Assembly (NCBI GenBank): GCA_021108275.1
Contig: JAIORD010000005.1
Coordinates: 62,001-126,000, forward strand
From: Methanococcoides sp.
Lineage (GTDB): Archaea > Halobacteriota > Methanosarcinia > Methanosarcinales > Methanosarcinaceae
DNA length: 64,000 bases
Direction of reading: 5' to 3'
The notes under the pieces are model-generated. The model had not been told where the DNA came from, did no database searches, and was given only the letters and a program-made list of their open reading frames with translations. The translations under genes were made by a program, and so were the position numbers. This document shows positions 8,172 through 16,296 of the stretch, piece by piece; position 1 is the stretch's first letter; the number at the start of each line of letters is the position of its first letter.

Positions 8172-8714
8172 ATGAGAAAAGCACTATTACTCCTAATAAT
8201 TACAGGCATGCTCCTTGTGAGCGGGTGTGCAAGCAACGGGAATCAGGAAAATACCATGGTACAAGAAGGAGATCTAATATCGGTCAACTACATCGGTCAG
8301 CTTGAAGACGGAACTATCTTTGATACATCCCTTGAAGATGTCGCAAAGGAAGCAGGACAGCACAATCCTGCAAGAGGATACGAACCACTTGAATTCACGG
8401 TCGGTGCAGGCCAGATGATCGCCGGGTTCGATGCAGGAGTTGTAGGCATGACGGTCGGTGAAGAAAAGACGGTCACCATCCCGGCAGCAGAAGCCTACGG
8501 AGAATACGATGAGGAACTTGTTCAGCCAGTCCCAAGAACCCAACTTAAAGAAATGGGAATCGAACCAGAGGTCGGTATGCCACTCTTCACCCAGTATGGC
8601 CAGGTCACCATTGTTAGAATGGATGATACCAACGCTTATGTTGACTACAACCACCAGCTTGCCGGAGAGACCTTGATCTTCAAGATCACACTGGTTTCCA
8701 TTGGCCAGGACTGA
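8172..8714 (+). CDS. FKBP-type peptidyl-prolyl isomerase, lipoprotein
   Basis: 180 residues from the ATG at 8172 (a TTG at 8163 would add three). Signal peptide with a lipobox-like LLVSGC (Cys19), so probably anchored outside the cell. The FKBP domain starts at GDLISVNYIGQLEDGTIFDT and continues with AGQMIAGFDAGVVGMTVGEE, both standard; between GTIFDT and the next strand there is a short insert (SLEDVAKEAGQHNPARG), and a flap-like insert follows AYGEYDEELV, as in archaeal long FKBPs (slyD-like). Catalyses prolyl isomerisation, here probably for exported proteins. Followed after nine bases by the OB-fold gene, so likely one transcript. Confidence 0.85.
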   Translation: MRKALLLLIITGMLLVSGCASNGNQENTMVQEGDLISVNYIGQLEDGTIFDTSLEDVAKEAGQHNPARGYEPLEFTVGAGQMIAGFDAGVVGMTVGEEKTVTIPAAEAYGEYDEELVQPVPRTQLKEMGIEPEVGMPLFTQYGQVTIVRMDDTNAYVDYNHQLAGETLIFKITLVSIGQD

Positions 8715-8723
8715 ACATTACAT

Positions 8724-9104
8724 ATGGAAAAAGAAGAGAAAATAATTTCGATCCTGCTGGCGATGGCAATACTATCGCTGGCATTAGCTTATTTTACATA
8801 CATCCCCGGAGAGTTGAGCGGCAATATTGAACCATTTTCAGATTCAACAACTCTCGGAGAAAAGGTCTTTGTTGAAGGACCTGTCCTCAATAAGAAAATC
8901 ACCTATTCCGGAGACCATCTTGTCCTGGAGATCGAACACGAAGGTGAGATGATCACTGTGTTCGTTCCGAACAACAAAGGTGCCAAAGAGATAGGCAAGG
9001 AACTGGCAGTCAATGATATGGCACATGTTGCCGGGGTCCTTGACGAGTACGAAGGTGAACTTGAGATAATTGTTAAGGACAAGAAGGATGTTGAAAAGCT
9101 CTGA
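8724..9104 (+). CDS. Membrane-anchored OB-fold protein
   Basis: 126 residues: one N-terminal membrane helix (about 6-25, IISILLAMAILSLALAYF) and then an OB-fold like domain (GEKVFVEGPVLNKKI, HLVLEIEHEGEMITVFVP, VAGVLDEYEGELEIIV), resembling the nucleic-acid-binding tRNA_anti type. Function unknown. The domain should face outside the cell if the helix is an uncleaved signal anchor. Short gap to the FKBP gene before it. Confidence 0.6.
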   Translation: MEKEEKIISILLAMAILSLALAYFTYIPGELSGNIEPFSDSTTLGEKVFVEGPVLNKKITYSGDHLVLEIEHEGEMITVFVPNNKGAKEIGKELAVNDMAHVAGVLDEYEGELEIIVKDKKDVEKL

Positions 9105-9166
9105 AACTTTCAGACCTCTTGTTCAATATAGCAACAGTAATAAAGAAAAACAACATCTTAGAGGGC

Positions 9167-10327
9167 ATGAAAGCGTGTATCATGTGTGGTGGGGAAGGCA
9201 CACGACTTCGCCCCCTTACCTTCGAAAGACCTAAGCCAAGCATACCTATTCTGAACAAACCCTCTGTCGTACATCTGATAGAACACCTCGCGAAAGAGGG
9301 ATTCACAGAGATAGTCATTACCATTGGCTACATGGCAGAAAAGATAGAGGAAAGCCTCGGGGACGGCAGGATGTTCGGAGTTCATATCGACTATGTATAT
9401 GAAGAAAAGAGGCTCGGTACCGCAGGTGGAGTAAAGAATGCGGAAGAGTTCCTTAAAGGTGAACCGTTCATGATAGTGGGTGGAGACCACGTAATGGACC
9501 TTAGTCTGCGAACCATATACCGCCAGCATGAAATGAACGATGCCATCGTGACCATCGGACTTATGTCCATCGATGACCCGCGTGAATTCGGTATCGCTGA
9601 TATGGATGTCAATAACAGGATTCACCGCTTTTTAGAGAAACCCGGGCCAGGAGAGATATTCAGTAATCTTGCGAGTACAGGTATCTACATGTGTTCTCCG
9701 GAAATATTCGACTGGATACCCGAAGGTGAACAATATGATTTTGCAAAGGACCTGTTTCCGGCATTGATGAAGGAAGGAAAGAACATCAATGGAATGCTGG
9801 TTTGTGGCCAATGGACCGATGTAGGAAGTTCCACAGCATACAGACAGGCACAGAGATGGATGCTCGAATCCCTCCCAGGAACATCCATTGAAGGCAATTT
9901 CAATACAAAGAATGCACGAATACAAGGCCCTCTGAAGATAGGGAACAACGTTATCGTAGGTACGAATTCCGCACTGGTGGGACCTATCGTTATAGGAGAG
10001 AACACTACCATCGGAGACAACGTGCTTATCGGACCTTACACTGCAATAGGGTCCAATTGTGTCATTAAGGACAATTGCAGGATATTATCTTCATACATAT
10101 TCAACGATGTGACCATTGGAAGCAACACAAATGCATCCGGATCCATAATCGACAACGATACAATTGTCGGACAAAATTGTAACCTTGAGAACGGAACTGT
10201 TATCGGGCCGCGTGTTATCATACGCGATGATGCGACGATCCACTCTGATGTGAAGATATGGCCTGAAGTGACCATCAAAGCAGGTTCAAGGATCAAGGAG
10301 ACCATAATAAATCCAGAATTCGACTAA
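9167..10327 (+). CDS. Sugar-1-phosphate nucleotidyltransferase with left-handed beta-helix
   Basis: 386 residues from ATG 9167, chosen because MKACIMCGGEGTRLRPLT is the normal N-terminus and AGAGG precedes it. N-terminal NTP-transferase domain (1-230) with GGEGTRLRPL, EEKRLGTAGGVKNA and a metal-binding VGGDHV. C-terminal hexapeptide repeats (about 245-380; NNVIVGTNSALVGPIVIGEN). This two-domain architecture is common in archaea as mannose-1-phosphate guanylyltransferase, glucose-1-phosphate thymidylyltransferase or a bifunctional UTP/acetyltransferase enzyme; the substrate cannot be told from the sequence alone. Followed by a flippase-like gene, so it may feed glycan or lipid modification. 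Confidence 0.85.
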   Translation: MKACIMCGGEGTRLRPLTFERPKPSIPILNKPSVVHLIEHLAKEGFTEIVITIGYMAEKIEESLGDGRMFGVHIDYVYEEKRLGTAGGVKNAEEFLKGEPFMIVGGDHVMDLSLRTIYRQHEMNDAIVTIGLMSIDDPREFGIADMDVNNRIHRFLEKPGPGEIFSNLASTGIYMCSPEIFDWIPEGEQYDFAKDLFPALMKEGKNINGMLVCGQWTDVGSSTAYRQAQRWMLESLPGTSIEGNFNTKNARIQGPLKIGNNVIVGTNSALVGPIVIGENTTIGDNVLIGPYTAIGSNCVIKDNCRILSSYIFNDVTIGSNTNASGSIIDNDTIVGQNCNLENGTVIGPRVIIRDDATIHSDVKIWPEVTIKAGSRIKETIINPEFD

Positions 10328-10348
10328 AACTTCGAAGTTACCAAAACC

Positions 10349-11383
10349 ATGAATAGGATCTTCAAGTGGCTATCTGTTTCGCTTGTTATCAGCTTTATAT
10401 CGATAGTACTTCTGCTGGTATTCACAGTAGATACCACGACCATTGATGTGATCGTGAACATTAAGAAAGAGGCTATTGTTGCTGCAATAGCCCTTCAGTT
10501 GTTCTCATACGTGGTATGGGGATTACGAACAAAATTCATGTGCCAGTCGCTGGGACATGACATAAAGGCCTTGAAAACGATCGAGATATCAATATCCAGC
10601 CTTCTTGTCGCAGCTGTTACACCCTCTTCTGCCGGTGGAGAAGCGTTGAGGATACACCTGCTTTCCAAAAATGCGATCCCCATAGGAAAGGCCACTGCTG
10701 TCGTAGTGGGGGAAAGGCTGACGGATGCATTTCTTATCCTTCTTATAGCACCATTTGCCCTTTACATTTTAAGAGGGTTTTTCCCCGAAGATAACTTAGA
10801 TATGCTATTGATAGCAGGTGAACTGTTCATTTTCATAGTACTGGGAATACTGACCTATGCAATATGGAAACCGAACAAGACAAGGTCCACAATTCACTTT
10901 TTTGTAAACAGGACAAAACGCTTCCATGGCAGGAAGACAGATGAGGCTCTTGCAAATGTTCTGAGAAAGATCGACATAGAGATGGACCATTTCCAATATA
11001 GTATAAGGTATTTCACCAAAGAGGGAAGGAAAGGACTCTATTATGGAACTATCTGTACCATCGTTTACAGAGGAACACTTTACTCCATACTGCCAGTGAT
11101 ACTTGCAGGACTCGGACAGCCCCCAGAGATCTTATTGTCGTTCATGGTACAGATACTTCTTACATGCCTTATGATAATACCTGCAACCCCCGGAGCAAGC
11201 GGTGTTGCTGAATTTGGTGCCAGCTCGCTCTTTTCTGTTGTTATCGCGACCCCTTCACTGATAGGGATAACAGTGCTCACATGGAGAGCACTCACATATT
11301 ATATGAATATCATTGTTGGAGGGTTTATCAGCATCAAGGTACTCAAAGATGCAGATATCATCAACGAATCCATCAAAAAGTGA
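10349..11383 (+). CDS. Flippase-like membrane protein (lysylphosphatidylglycerol synthase TM / UPF0104 family)
   Basis: 344 residues with about eight membrane helices. The conserved stretch ISISSLLVAAVTPSSAGGEA and the later ATPGASGVAEFG are hallmarks of the family. Members include the membrane part of MprF and AglD-associated proteins, and are thought to flip or present lipid-linked intermediates. Sits 21 bases after the sugar nucleotidyltransferase gene, so probably one operon. Molecular role in this organism is not shown. Confidence 0.8.
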   Translation: MNRIFKWLSVSLVISFISIVLLLVFTVDTTTIDVIVNIKKEAIVAAIALQLFSYVVWGLRTKFMCQSLGHDIKALKTIEISISSLLVAAVTPSSAGGEALRIHLLSKNAIPIGKATAVVVGERLTDAFLILLIAPFALYILRGFFPEDNLDMLLIAGELFIFIVLGILTYAIWKPNKTRSTIHFFVNRTKRFHGRKTDEALANVLRKIDIEMDHFQYSIRYFTKEGRKGLYYGTICTIVYRGTLYSILPVILAGLGQPPEILLSFMVQILLTCLMIIPATPGASGVAEFGASSLFSVVIATPSLIGITVLTWRALTYYMNIIVGGFISIKVLKDADIINESIKK

Positions 11384-11429
11384 ACATATACGGAAATGAA
11401 CACTTATGAGTGGATCTCCGAATGAAGAT

Positions 11430-13130
11430 TCAGGGATTCACATATAGGTATTCAAGTATATTTTTCGGAAGAGCCACTTTTTGAACAAGTTCATCCATAT
11501 TCGCATAAGGCACATCACTTATGATCTTAGATACGTCCATAGCATTTAGCCCGGGAATTTCCTTGATGACCTTCAACGGAGTAGAATTTACATCCAGTGG
11601 AAAAGGTATCGCTTTTACAGAACGCTGCCCATGTCCCACAATAGCAGCATCGACAAATGCACCCAGAGGAAGATCGAGAGGGAATCCCACAAGGAGAGGG
11701 TATGAACCGAACTGTCTGCCAAATGTCAGATCATGCTTTGACCTTTCATCATGGATCTCGCACATTACATCCTTGAGCACAGTTCCGATCGGCACGATCT
11801 TCCTTAACATAGGCAGATCGATCTCCTTTCTGACCTTTTCTTTGTATTTGAGAAACAGTTTTTTGTGCTTGTAAACAAGGTCATCGTTCCCATACACCTT
11901 CGTTCCAGGAAATGCCATTACCTGCCTAATATTTATCCTTCTTACAAGAAGCCCGGAATCCAGTATATCCTTAAGGAGATCATAGTTCAGCTCGAATGTC
12001 TTCTTGGTCTCCCCAGGCAGACCATGAACAAAGTTCAATCCCGGAAGCAGCTCCAGCAAACCACTGCTACCCCTTCCCGAACCAACCTCATTTATCATCT
12101 TAATGACATCGAACACATCATCAGGGTGTACTTTGAGATCATTCGCACGAACAACGGCAGGGTCCGCACTTTCTATGCCCAATGCTGCTATATCGCCAGA
12201 GGTATGATATTTCACGATGGTCTTCAATATCTCGAGGCTCTGTTCCGGATAGGCGACCATCGTTGCAGGGTTCGTGTTATCCATGTGCAGGACTTTCAGT
12301 CTAGGTGCGACCTTTCTTATACCACTGTAAAGGCTTTCCAGAACGTCCGGGCTCGGCTGAAGAACATCAGCACCTATATCCTTAGCATGATAACTCAATA
12401 GGTCCGGCTGCCTCCCAATACGGAAGTTCCTTGCACCAAGATCATAAAGTGAAGATACTTCAGCGATCACATCTGCCACAGGACGATGATCGGAATGACC
12501 GTAGAATCGTTCAGTGCAGAAAGAACAGTGCACCTTGCGACCACAACCGCGATAGGACTCCATTTCACACATGACGTGGGGATAATCGGGATGTTGAGCT
12601 ATTATGAAAGCACCGAGCTTAGCCCATCTACCGATCTCATCTACAGTCCTCATCCTGTGAGAAACATCTTCAGGATCACAGAGTTCGCCATTTTCAAAAA
12701 GGTCATAGACAAAAGCCTCGATATCGCTTTTTGCAAGAATAGTACCCTCAGCATCAATTCCAAGCTCTTTTGCACCTTTGCCACCTTCTTTACTGAAACC
12801 AAGGCGAATGGGACCACCTATGACCTTGATACCTGAAGCAAGGGTGCAGAGGTTCTCGATCTCACCGGGCGTTATCGGGGAGGAACGAAGGTATTTGCCG
12901 GGAACTGTCATACCGGACAATATGACCACGATATCGGCATTTTTTAAGAGATGGACATCTTCAGGAGTTGCTTTTCTGAGACTGTCGATGGTAAAATAAT
13001 CAATGTCATGCTCTAAAAAGCCCTTTTCACGCAGGGCTCCAGCTATGTAACGAATATAAGGAGAAATATAGGGCGGGACTCCGAAACATGCCGGTTCATC
13101 CACATAACCATCTATTATCACAGCTCTCAT
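11430..13130 (-). CDS. Radical SAM protein with C-terminal helix-hairpin-helix
   Basis: 566 residues. The N-terminal part (1-185) resembles a B12-binding-like / YgiQ-type lead domain (DIVVILSGMTVPGKYLR, VIGGPIRLGFSK). The Fe-S motif GCGRKVHCSFC lies at about 192-202; spacing is C-x5-C-x2-C rather than the common C-x3-C-x2-C. Radical SAM barrel to about 430 (HMDNTNPATM, LGIESADPAVV, LPGLNFVHGLPGETKKTF). The C-terminus (about 520-560; EIPGLNAMDVSKII) is a helix-hairpin-helix. Family enzymes cleave SAM to make radicals or transfer methylthio groups. Archaeal homologues are uncharacterised. Monocistronic and convergent to the flippase-like gene. Confidence 0.8.
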   Translation of the reverse strand: MRAVIIDGYVDEPACFGVPPYISPYIRYIAGALREKGFLEHDIDYFTIDSLRKATPEDVHLLKNADIVVILSGMTVPGKYLRSSPITPGEIENLCTLASGIKVIGGPIRLGFSKEGGKGAKELGIDAEGTILAKSDIEAFVYDLFENGELCDPEDVSHRMRTVDEIGRWAKLGAFIIAQHPDYPHVMCEMESYRGCGRKVHCSFCTERFYGHSDHRPVADVIAEVSSLYDLGARNFRIGRQPDLLSYHAKDIGADVLQPSPDVLESLYSGIRKVAPRLKVLHMDNTNPATMVAYPEQSLEILKTIVKYHTSGDIAALGIESADPAVVRANDLKVHPDDVFDVIKMINEVGSGRGSSGLLELLPGLNFVHGLPGETKKTFELNYDLLKDILDSGLLVRRINIRQVMAFPGTKVYGNDDLVYKHKKLFLKYKEKVRKEIDLPMLRKIVPIGTVLKDVMCEIHDERSKHDLTFGRQFGSYPLLVGFPLDLPLGAFVDAAIVGHGQRSVKAIPFPLDVNSTPLKVIKEIPGLNAMDVSKIISDVPYANMDELVQKVALPKNILEYLYVNP

Positions 13131-13217
13131 GGGATACTAAAAGGAAGGATAGTTTATCAATTTATAGCAAGAAGACCACCGATTTTAATCTCGCATTAAA
13201 TCGAAGATTTAATGGGA

Positions 13218-13240
13218 GTTTCATTTCATGGAAATGAAAC
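13218..13240 (+). repeat. Perfect inverted repeat at left end of the TnpB element
   Basis: GTTTCATTTC-atg-GAAATGAAAC, ten paired bases. Subterminal palindromes like this are what TnpA recognises in IS605-type elements. A second hairpin lies just left of it at 13194-13214. Confidence 0.6.
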
Positions 13241-13329
13241 AGGTGGATGAATTGCGTTGTTTTTTTAATCATTAAATATTTTCATACATGTACGAAAAAT
13301 ACTTAAATGACACTTATGTATAATAAAAT

Positions 13330-14421
13330 GTGAAAAAGAACTATAAGTTCAGGTTACACCCTACCAAAAAACAGGAAATCGCATTCATTCGGATTCTTAA
13401 CTATTGTAGACACATTTACAATGAGTTCCTGGAAGATAGGCGGAATGCCTATCATAGATGTGGATAGGGTATACATACCGATGAACAGGTTCGACAGGTA
13501 CGGTTCTTAGAAACTGATATTGAAATATATTCTCAGGTCAAGCAGGATATTCCACGAAGACTGGGTAAATCAATGGATGCATTCTTCAGGCGAATTACCA
13601 ATGGAGAGAAACCTGGGTATCCACGTTTCCAGGGTAGGAACAGGTACAACAGTTTCACGTATCCACAGGCTTCGAACGGCAGTGTGAAGTTTGTCGATGG
13701 TAAACTTAAACTCGCTAAACTCGGTACAATTAAGATAAAACTTCACCGTGAGATCGAAGGCAAGATTAAGACATGCACGATCAAACATGAAGGTGATCAG
13801 TGGTATGCGATCTTTTCGGTTGATCTGGGGAGAGCACCACGAAAAGTTGTACCCCAAACATCAGTCGGGATTGATGTGGGACTGACATCCGTGATTTCCT
13901 TGAGTAATGGTGAACAGGTCAATCCGCCTAAGTTTTACCGTAATGCTGAAAAGAAGCTCGCAGTCCAGCAACGTAGGTTAAGCAAAAAACAGAAATATTC
14001 GAATAACTGGAAGATACAATGTAAAGTTGTGTCAAAGATACATCAAAAAGTCGCTAACCAGAGGAAAGATTTAAATCATAAACTGAGCCGTGATTTGGTC
14101 AATGATTATAATCTGGTCGTGTTTGAGGATCTTAAGATCAGGAACATGGTCAAAAATCATCATTTAAGTAAATCCATTCACGATGCGTCATGGGGTCAAC
14201 TTATTCAAATGACAAAATACAAAGCGGAAGAAGCTGGTAAACATGTCGAGTTGGTTAACCCATATAATACGTCACAAACCTGCAGTAATTGTGGGAACAT
14301 TGTCAAAAAGGGATTGAGTGTACGCATCCATACCTGTCCGCATTGTGGACTCGTGTTGGATCGGGACGTTAACGCAGCCATTAACATTTTGAATTTAAGC
14401 ACCGTAGGGACTACGGGATGA
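13330..14421 (+). CDS. tnpB: TnpB RNA-guided nuclease with in-frame amber codon
   Basis: 363 codons from GTG 13330 (VKKNYKFRLHPTKKQE, the normal TnpB start), interrupted by TAG at codon 46 (13465-13467): ...HRCG-TAG-GIHTDEQVRQV... A frame starting at 13573 would lack the N-terminal 81 residues. RuvC residues look intact: GIDVG (about 180), FEDL (about 264), DRDVNAA (about 343), and the zinc ribbon C-x2-C ... C-x2-C (CSNCG, CPHCG). TnpB is a DNA nuclease guided by an omega RNA from the element's right end. In Methanosarcinaceae UAG can be read as pyrrolysine; one change AAG to TAG would explain it. Otherwise the gene is a nonsense pseudogene. Both readings remain open. Confidence 0.8.
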
Positions 14422-14496
14422 GCCTGTGGAGTCACGTCCGTTGGGATGGGCTATGAAGCAGGAAGCCACCCATTTTAATGGGTGGTAGTTCACAAA
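14350..14496 (+). ncRNA. Probable omega RNA (reRNA) region of the TnpB element
   Basis: In IS605 elements the guide RNA scaffold spans the 3' end of tnpB and the right end, with the guide taken from flanking DNA. Here the segment holds the end of tnpB, a GC-richer stretch (tagggactacggg) and the right-end hairpin 14466-14485. Borders are by analogy; the guide would be the host DNA following 14496. Confidence 0.35.
14466..14485 (+). repeat. Right-end hairpin of the TnpB element
   Basis: CCACCCATT-tt-AATGGGTGG, nine pairs, just before the likely element end. Typical subterminal palindrome of IS605-type right ends. Confidence 0.65.
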
Positions 14497-14580
14497 TGAA
14501 CCTTTTGAGATACCATGCCATATTATTCATATACTTTAATCGTGTAGAATAGTTGGTCATTGCATTTACGAGGTTATCAT

Positions 14581-16242
14581 ATGAGAAGTGACAATACAAA
14601 GAAAGGAGACGCACGAGCGCCTAACAGATCGCTTTTGAAAGCTATGGGAGTGACGGATTCTGAGATGAAAAAACCGTTCATAGCTGTTGTGAATTCTTGG
14701 ACAGAGTTCATCCCGGGACATATTCACCTTGACAAAGTAGCAGAAGCTGTAAAGGCCGGTATTCGCAATGCAGGCGGAGTTCCTTTCGAGTTCCATACAA
14801 TAGGTGTCTGCGATGGCATCGCAATGGGACATGAAGGTATGAAATACTCACTTCCAAGCAGGGAAGCAATAGAAGATACTATTGAGATCATGTTGCAGGG
14901 ACAGCAGATGGACGGCATGGTCATGGTCACTTCATGTGACAAGATCACCCCGGGACACCTGATGGCTGCCGGAAGAGTCGATATCCCGGCAATCGTTGTG
15001 ACAGGCGGTCCAATGCTCCCCGGATTCGTTGATGATAAATATACAGACCTTGTTTCCGTTTTCGAAGGAGTTGGCGCTTGCCGGAGCGGTGCGGTCTCAT
15101 CTGAGAAACTTAAACAGCTTGAAGATCTCTGTTGCTGTGGTGCAGGCTCCTGTGCAGGAATGTTCACTGCAAACACAATGGCATGTATGACAGAGGCTCT
15201 CGGACTCAGTCTTCCAGGCTGTGCAACCGCACACGCGATCGATGCGAAAAAGATGCGCATTGCAAAGGAGTCAGGAGAAAGGATCGTTGCAATGATAAGC
15301 GAAGGACTTACCGCACGCAAGATAGTCACTGATAAGTCATTTGAGAATGCGATAAGAGTAGATCTTGCAGTAGGCGGAAGTACCAACACGACACTTCACC
15401 TGCCTGCCATAGCACACGAATTCGGGCTTGAGCTTCCTCTTGAGAAATTCAATGAACTGAGCAGGACAACTCCACACCTGATAGGACTTAGGCCTGGTGG
15501 AGAGAACTTCATGATCGACTTTGAGAGAGCCGGTGGCGTCCCTGCAATTATGAAGAGACTCGTAACAAAGCTCAACCTTGATGAAATGACGGTCACAGGA
15601 AAGACCGTTGGTGTGAACATTGAGGAATTCGTAATTGTCAATCCAAAGACGAACGAACGCGTTATCACGACGATCGAAGAACCCCTCCACGAAGAAGGCG
15701 GTATTGCGGTCCTGAAAGGAAACCTTGCCCCTGATGGAGCTGTGGTCAAACAGGCTGCCGTTGATGAGAAGATGCTCAGGCACACCGGACCTGCAAGGGT
15801 CTTCGATAGTGAAGAGGAAGCAATGGAGACCATCCTTAAAGGAGATATCAAATCAGGTGACGTTGTGGTCATCAGGTACGAAGGACCAAAAGGAGGACCA
15901 GGAATGCGAGAAATGCTCTCTCCAACGTCCGCCATAGCAGGAATGGGACTTATCGATTCCGTTGCACTAATTACGGACGGAAGGTTCTCAGGCGGTACAA
16001 GAGGTCCATGCATAGGACATATATCCCCTGAAGCTTATGAGGGCGGTCCTATTGGATTGATACAGGAAGACGATATCATTGAGATAGATATGCCTGAAAG
16101 AAGAATTGAGCTCAAAGTTTCAGAAGAGGAACTTGAAAAGAGAAGGGCCGTGTTCAAACCGGTAGAAAAGGAAGCTACTGGATACCTTGCACGCTATCGA
16201 AAGATGGTATCTTCAGCAAGCAAAGGTGCTATCAGAGAATAA
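14581..16242 (+). CDS. ilvD: Dihydroxy-acid dehydratase
   Basis: 553 residues, full length for the family, from ATG 14581 ([20 protein letters not shown]). Fe-S cysteines are seen in [12 protein letters not shown] and in [17 protein letters not shown]-terminal [20 protein letters not shown] is the substrate/metal loop. Converts dihydroxy-isovalerate and dihydroxy-methylvalerate to the keto acids of valine and isoleucine synthesis, in the cytoplasm, with an oxygen-sensitive Fe-S cluster. Starts about 85 bases after the mobile element, so the element may have displaced upstream regulatory DNA. Ends in a clear terminator. Confidence 0.95.
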   Translation: MRSDNTKKGDARAPNRSLLKAMGVTDSEMKKPFIAVVNSWTEFIPGHIHLDKVAEAVKAGIRNAGGVPFEFHTIGVCDGIAMGHEGMKYSLPSREAIEDTIEIMLQGQQMDGMVMVTSCDKITPGHLMAAGRVDIPAIVVTGGPMLPGFVDDKYTDLVSVFEGVGACRSGAVSSEKLKQLEDLCCCGAGSCAGMFTANTMACMTEALGLSLPGCATAHAIDAKKMRIAKESGERIVAMISEGLTARKIVTDKSFENAIRVDLAVGGSTNTTLHLPAIAHEFGLELPLEKFNELSRTTPHLIGLRPGGENFMIDFERAGGVPAIMKRLVTKLNLDEMTVTGKTVGVNIEEFVIVNPKTNERVITTIEEPLHEEGGIAVLKGNLAPDGAVVKQAAVDEKMLRHTGPARVFDSEEEAMETILKGDIKSGDVVVIRYEGPKGGPGMREMLSPTSAIAGMGLIDSVALITDGRFSGGTRGPCIGHISPEAYEGGPIGLIQEDDIIEIDMPERRIELKVSEEELEKRRAVFKPVEKEATGYLARYRKMVSSASKGAIRE

Positions 16243-16275
16243 AGCTGCAATATGCAGCTTAACTTTCTTTATTAA
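16242..16275 (+). terminator. Terminator of ilvD
   Basis: AAGCTGC-aatat-GCAGCTT (16242-16260), seven pairs, then aactttctttatt. The first base overlaps the stop codon. Confidence 0.7.
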
Positions 16276-16296
16276 AATTCAGTATTATTTCGCCTC

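Larger units (their letters stand above)
13194..14496 (+). mobile_element. IS200/IS605-type element carrying only tnpB
   Basis: The element contains a tnpB with no tnpA beside it. The left side has two perfect hairpins: CATTAAATC-gaa-GATTTAATG (13194-13214) and GTTTCATTTC-atg-GAAATGAAAC (13218-13240). The right end has CCACCCATT-tt-AATGGGTGG (14466-14485) and probably stops near GTAGTTCAC (14496). A stretch just left of the first hairpin (gaagaccaccgattttaat, 13171-13189) resembles the right end (ggaagccacccattttaat), so the exact left border is uncertain. Such elements without tnpA move only with a transposase supplied in trans. Confidence 0.65.

Noticed and set aside
13573-14421. TnpB starting at the internal ATG 13573
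   Set aside because: It would lose the N-terminal part, which is readable upstream in the same frame across a single TAG.
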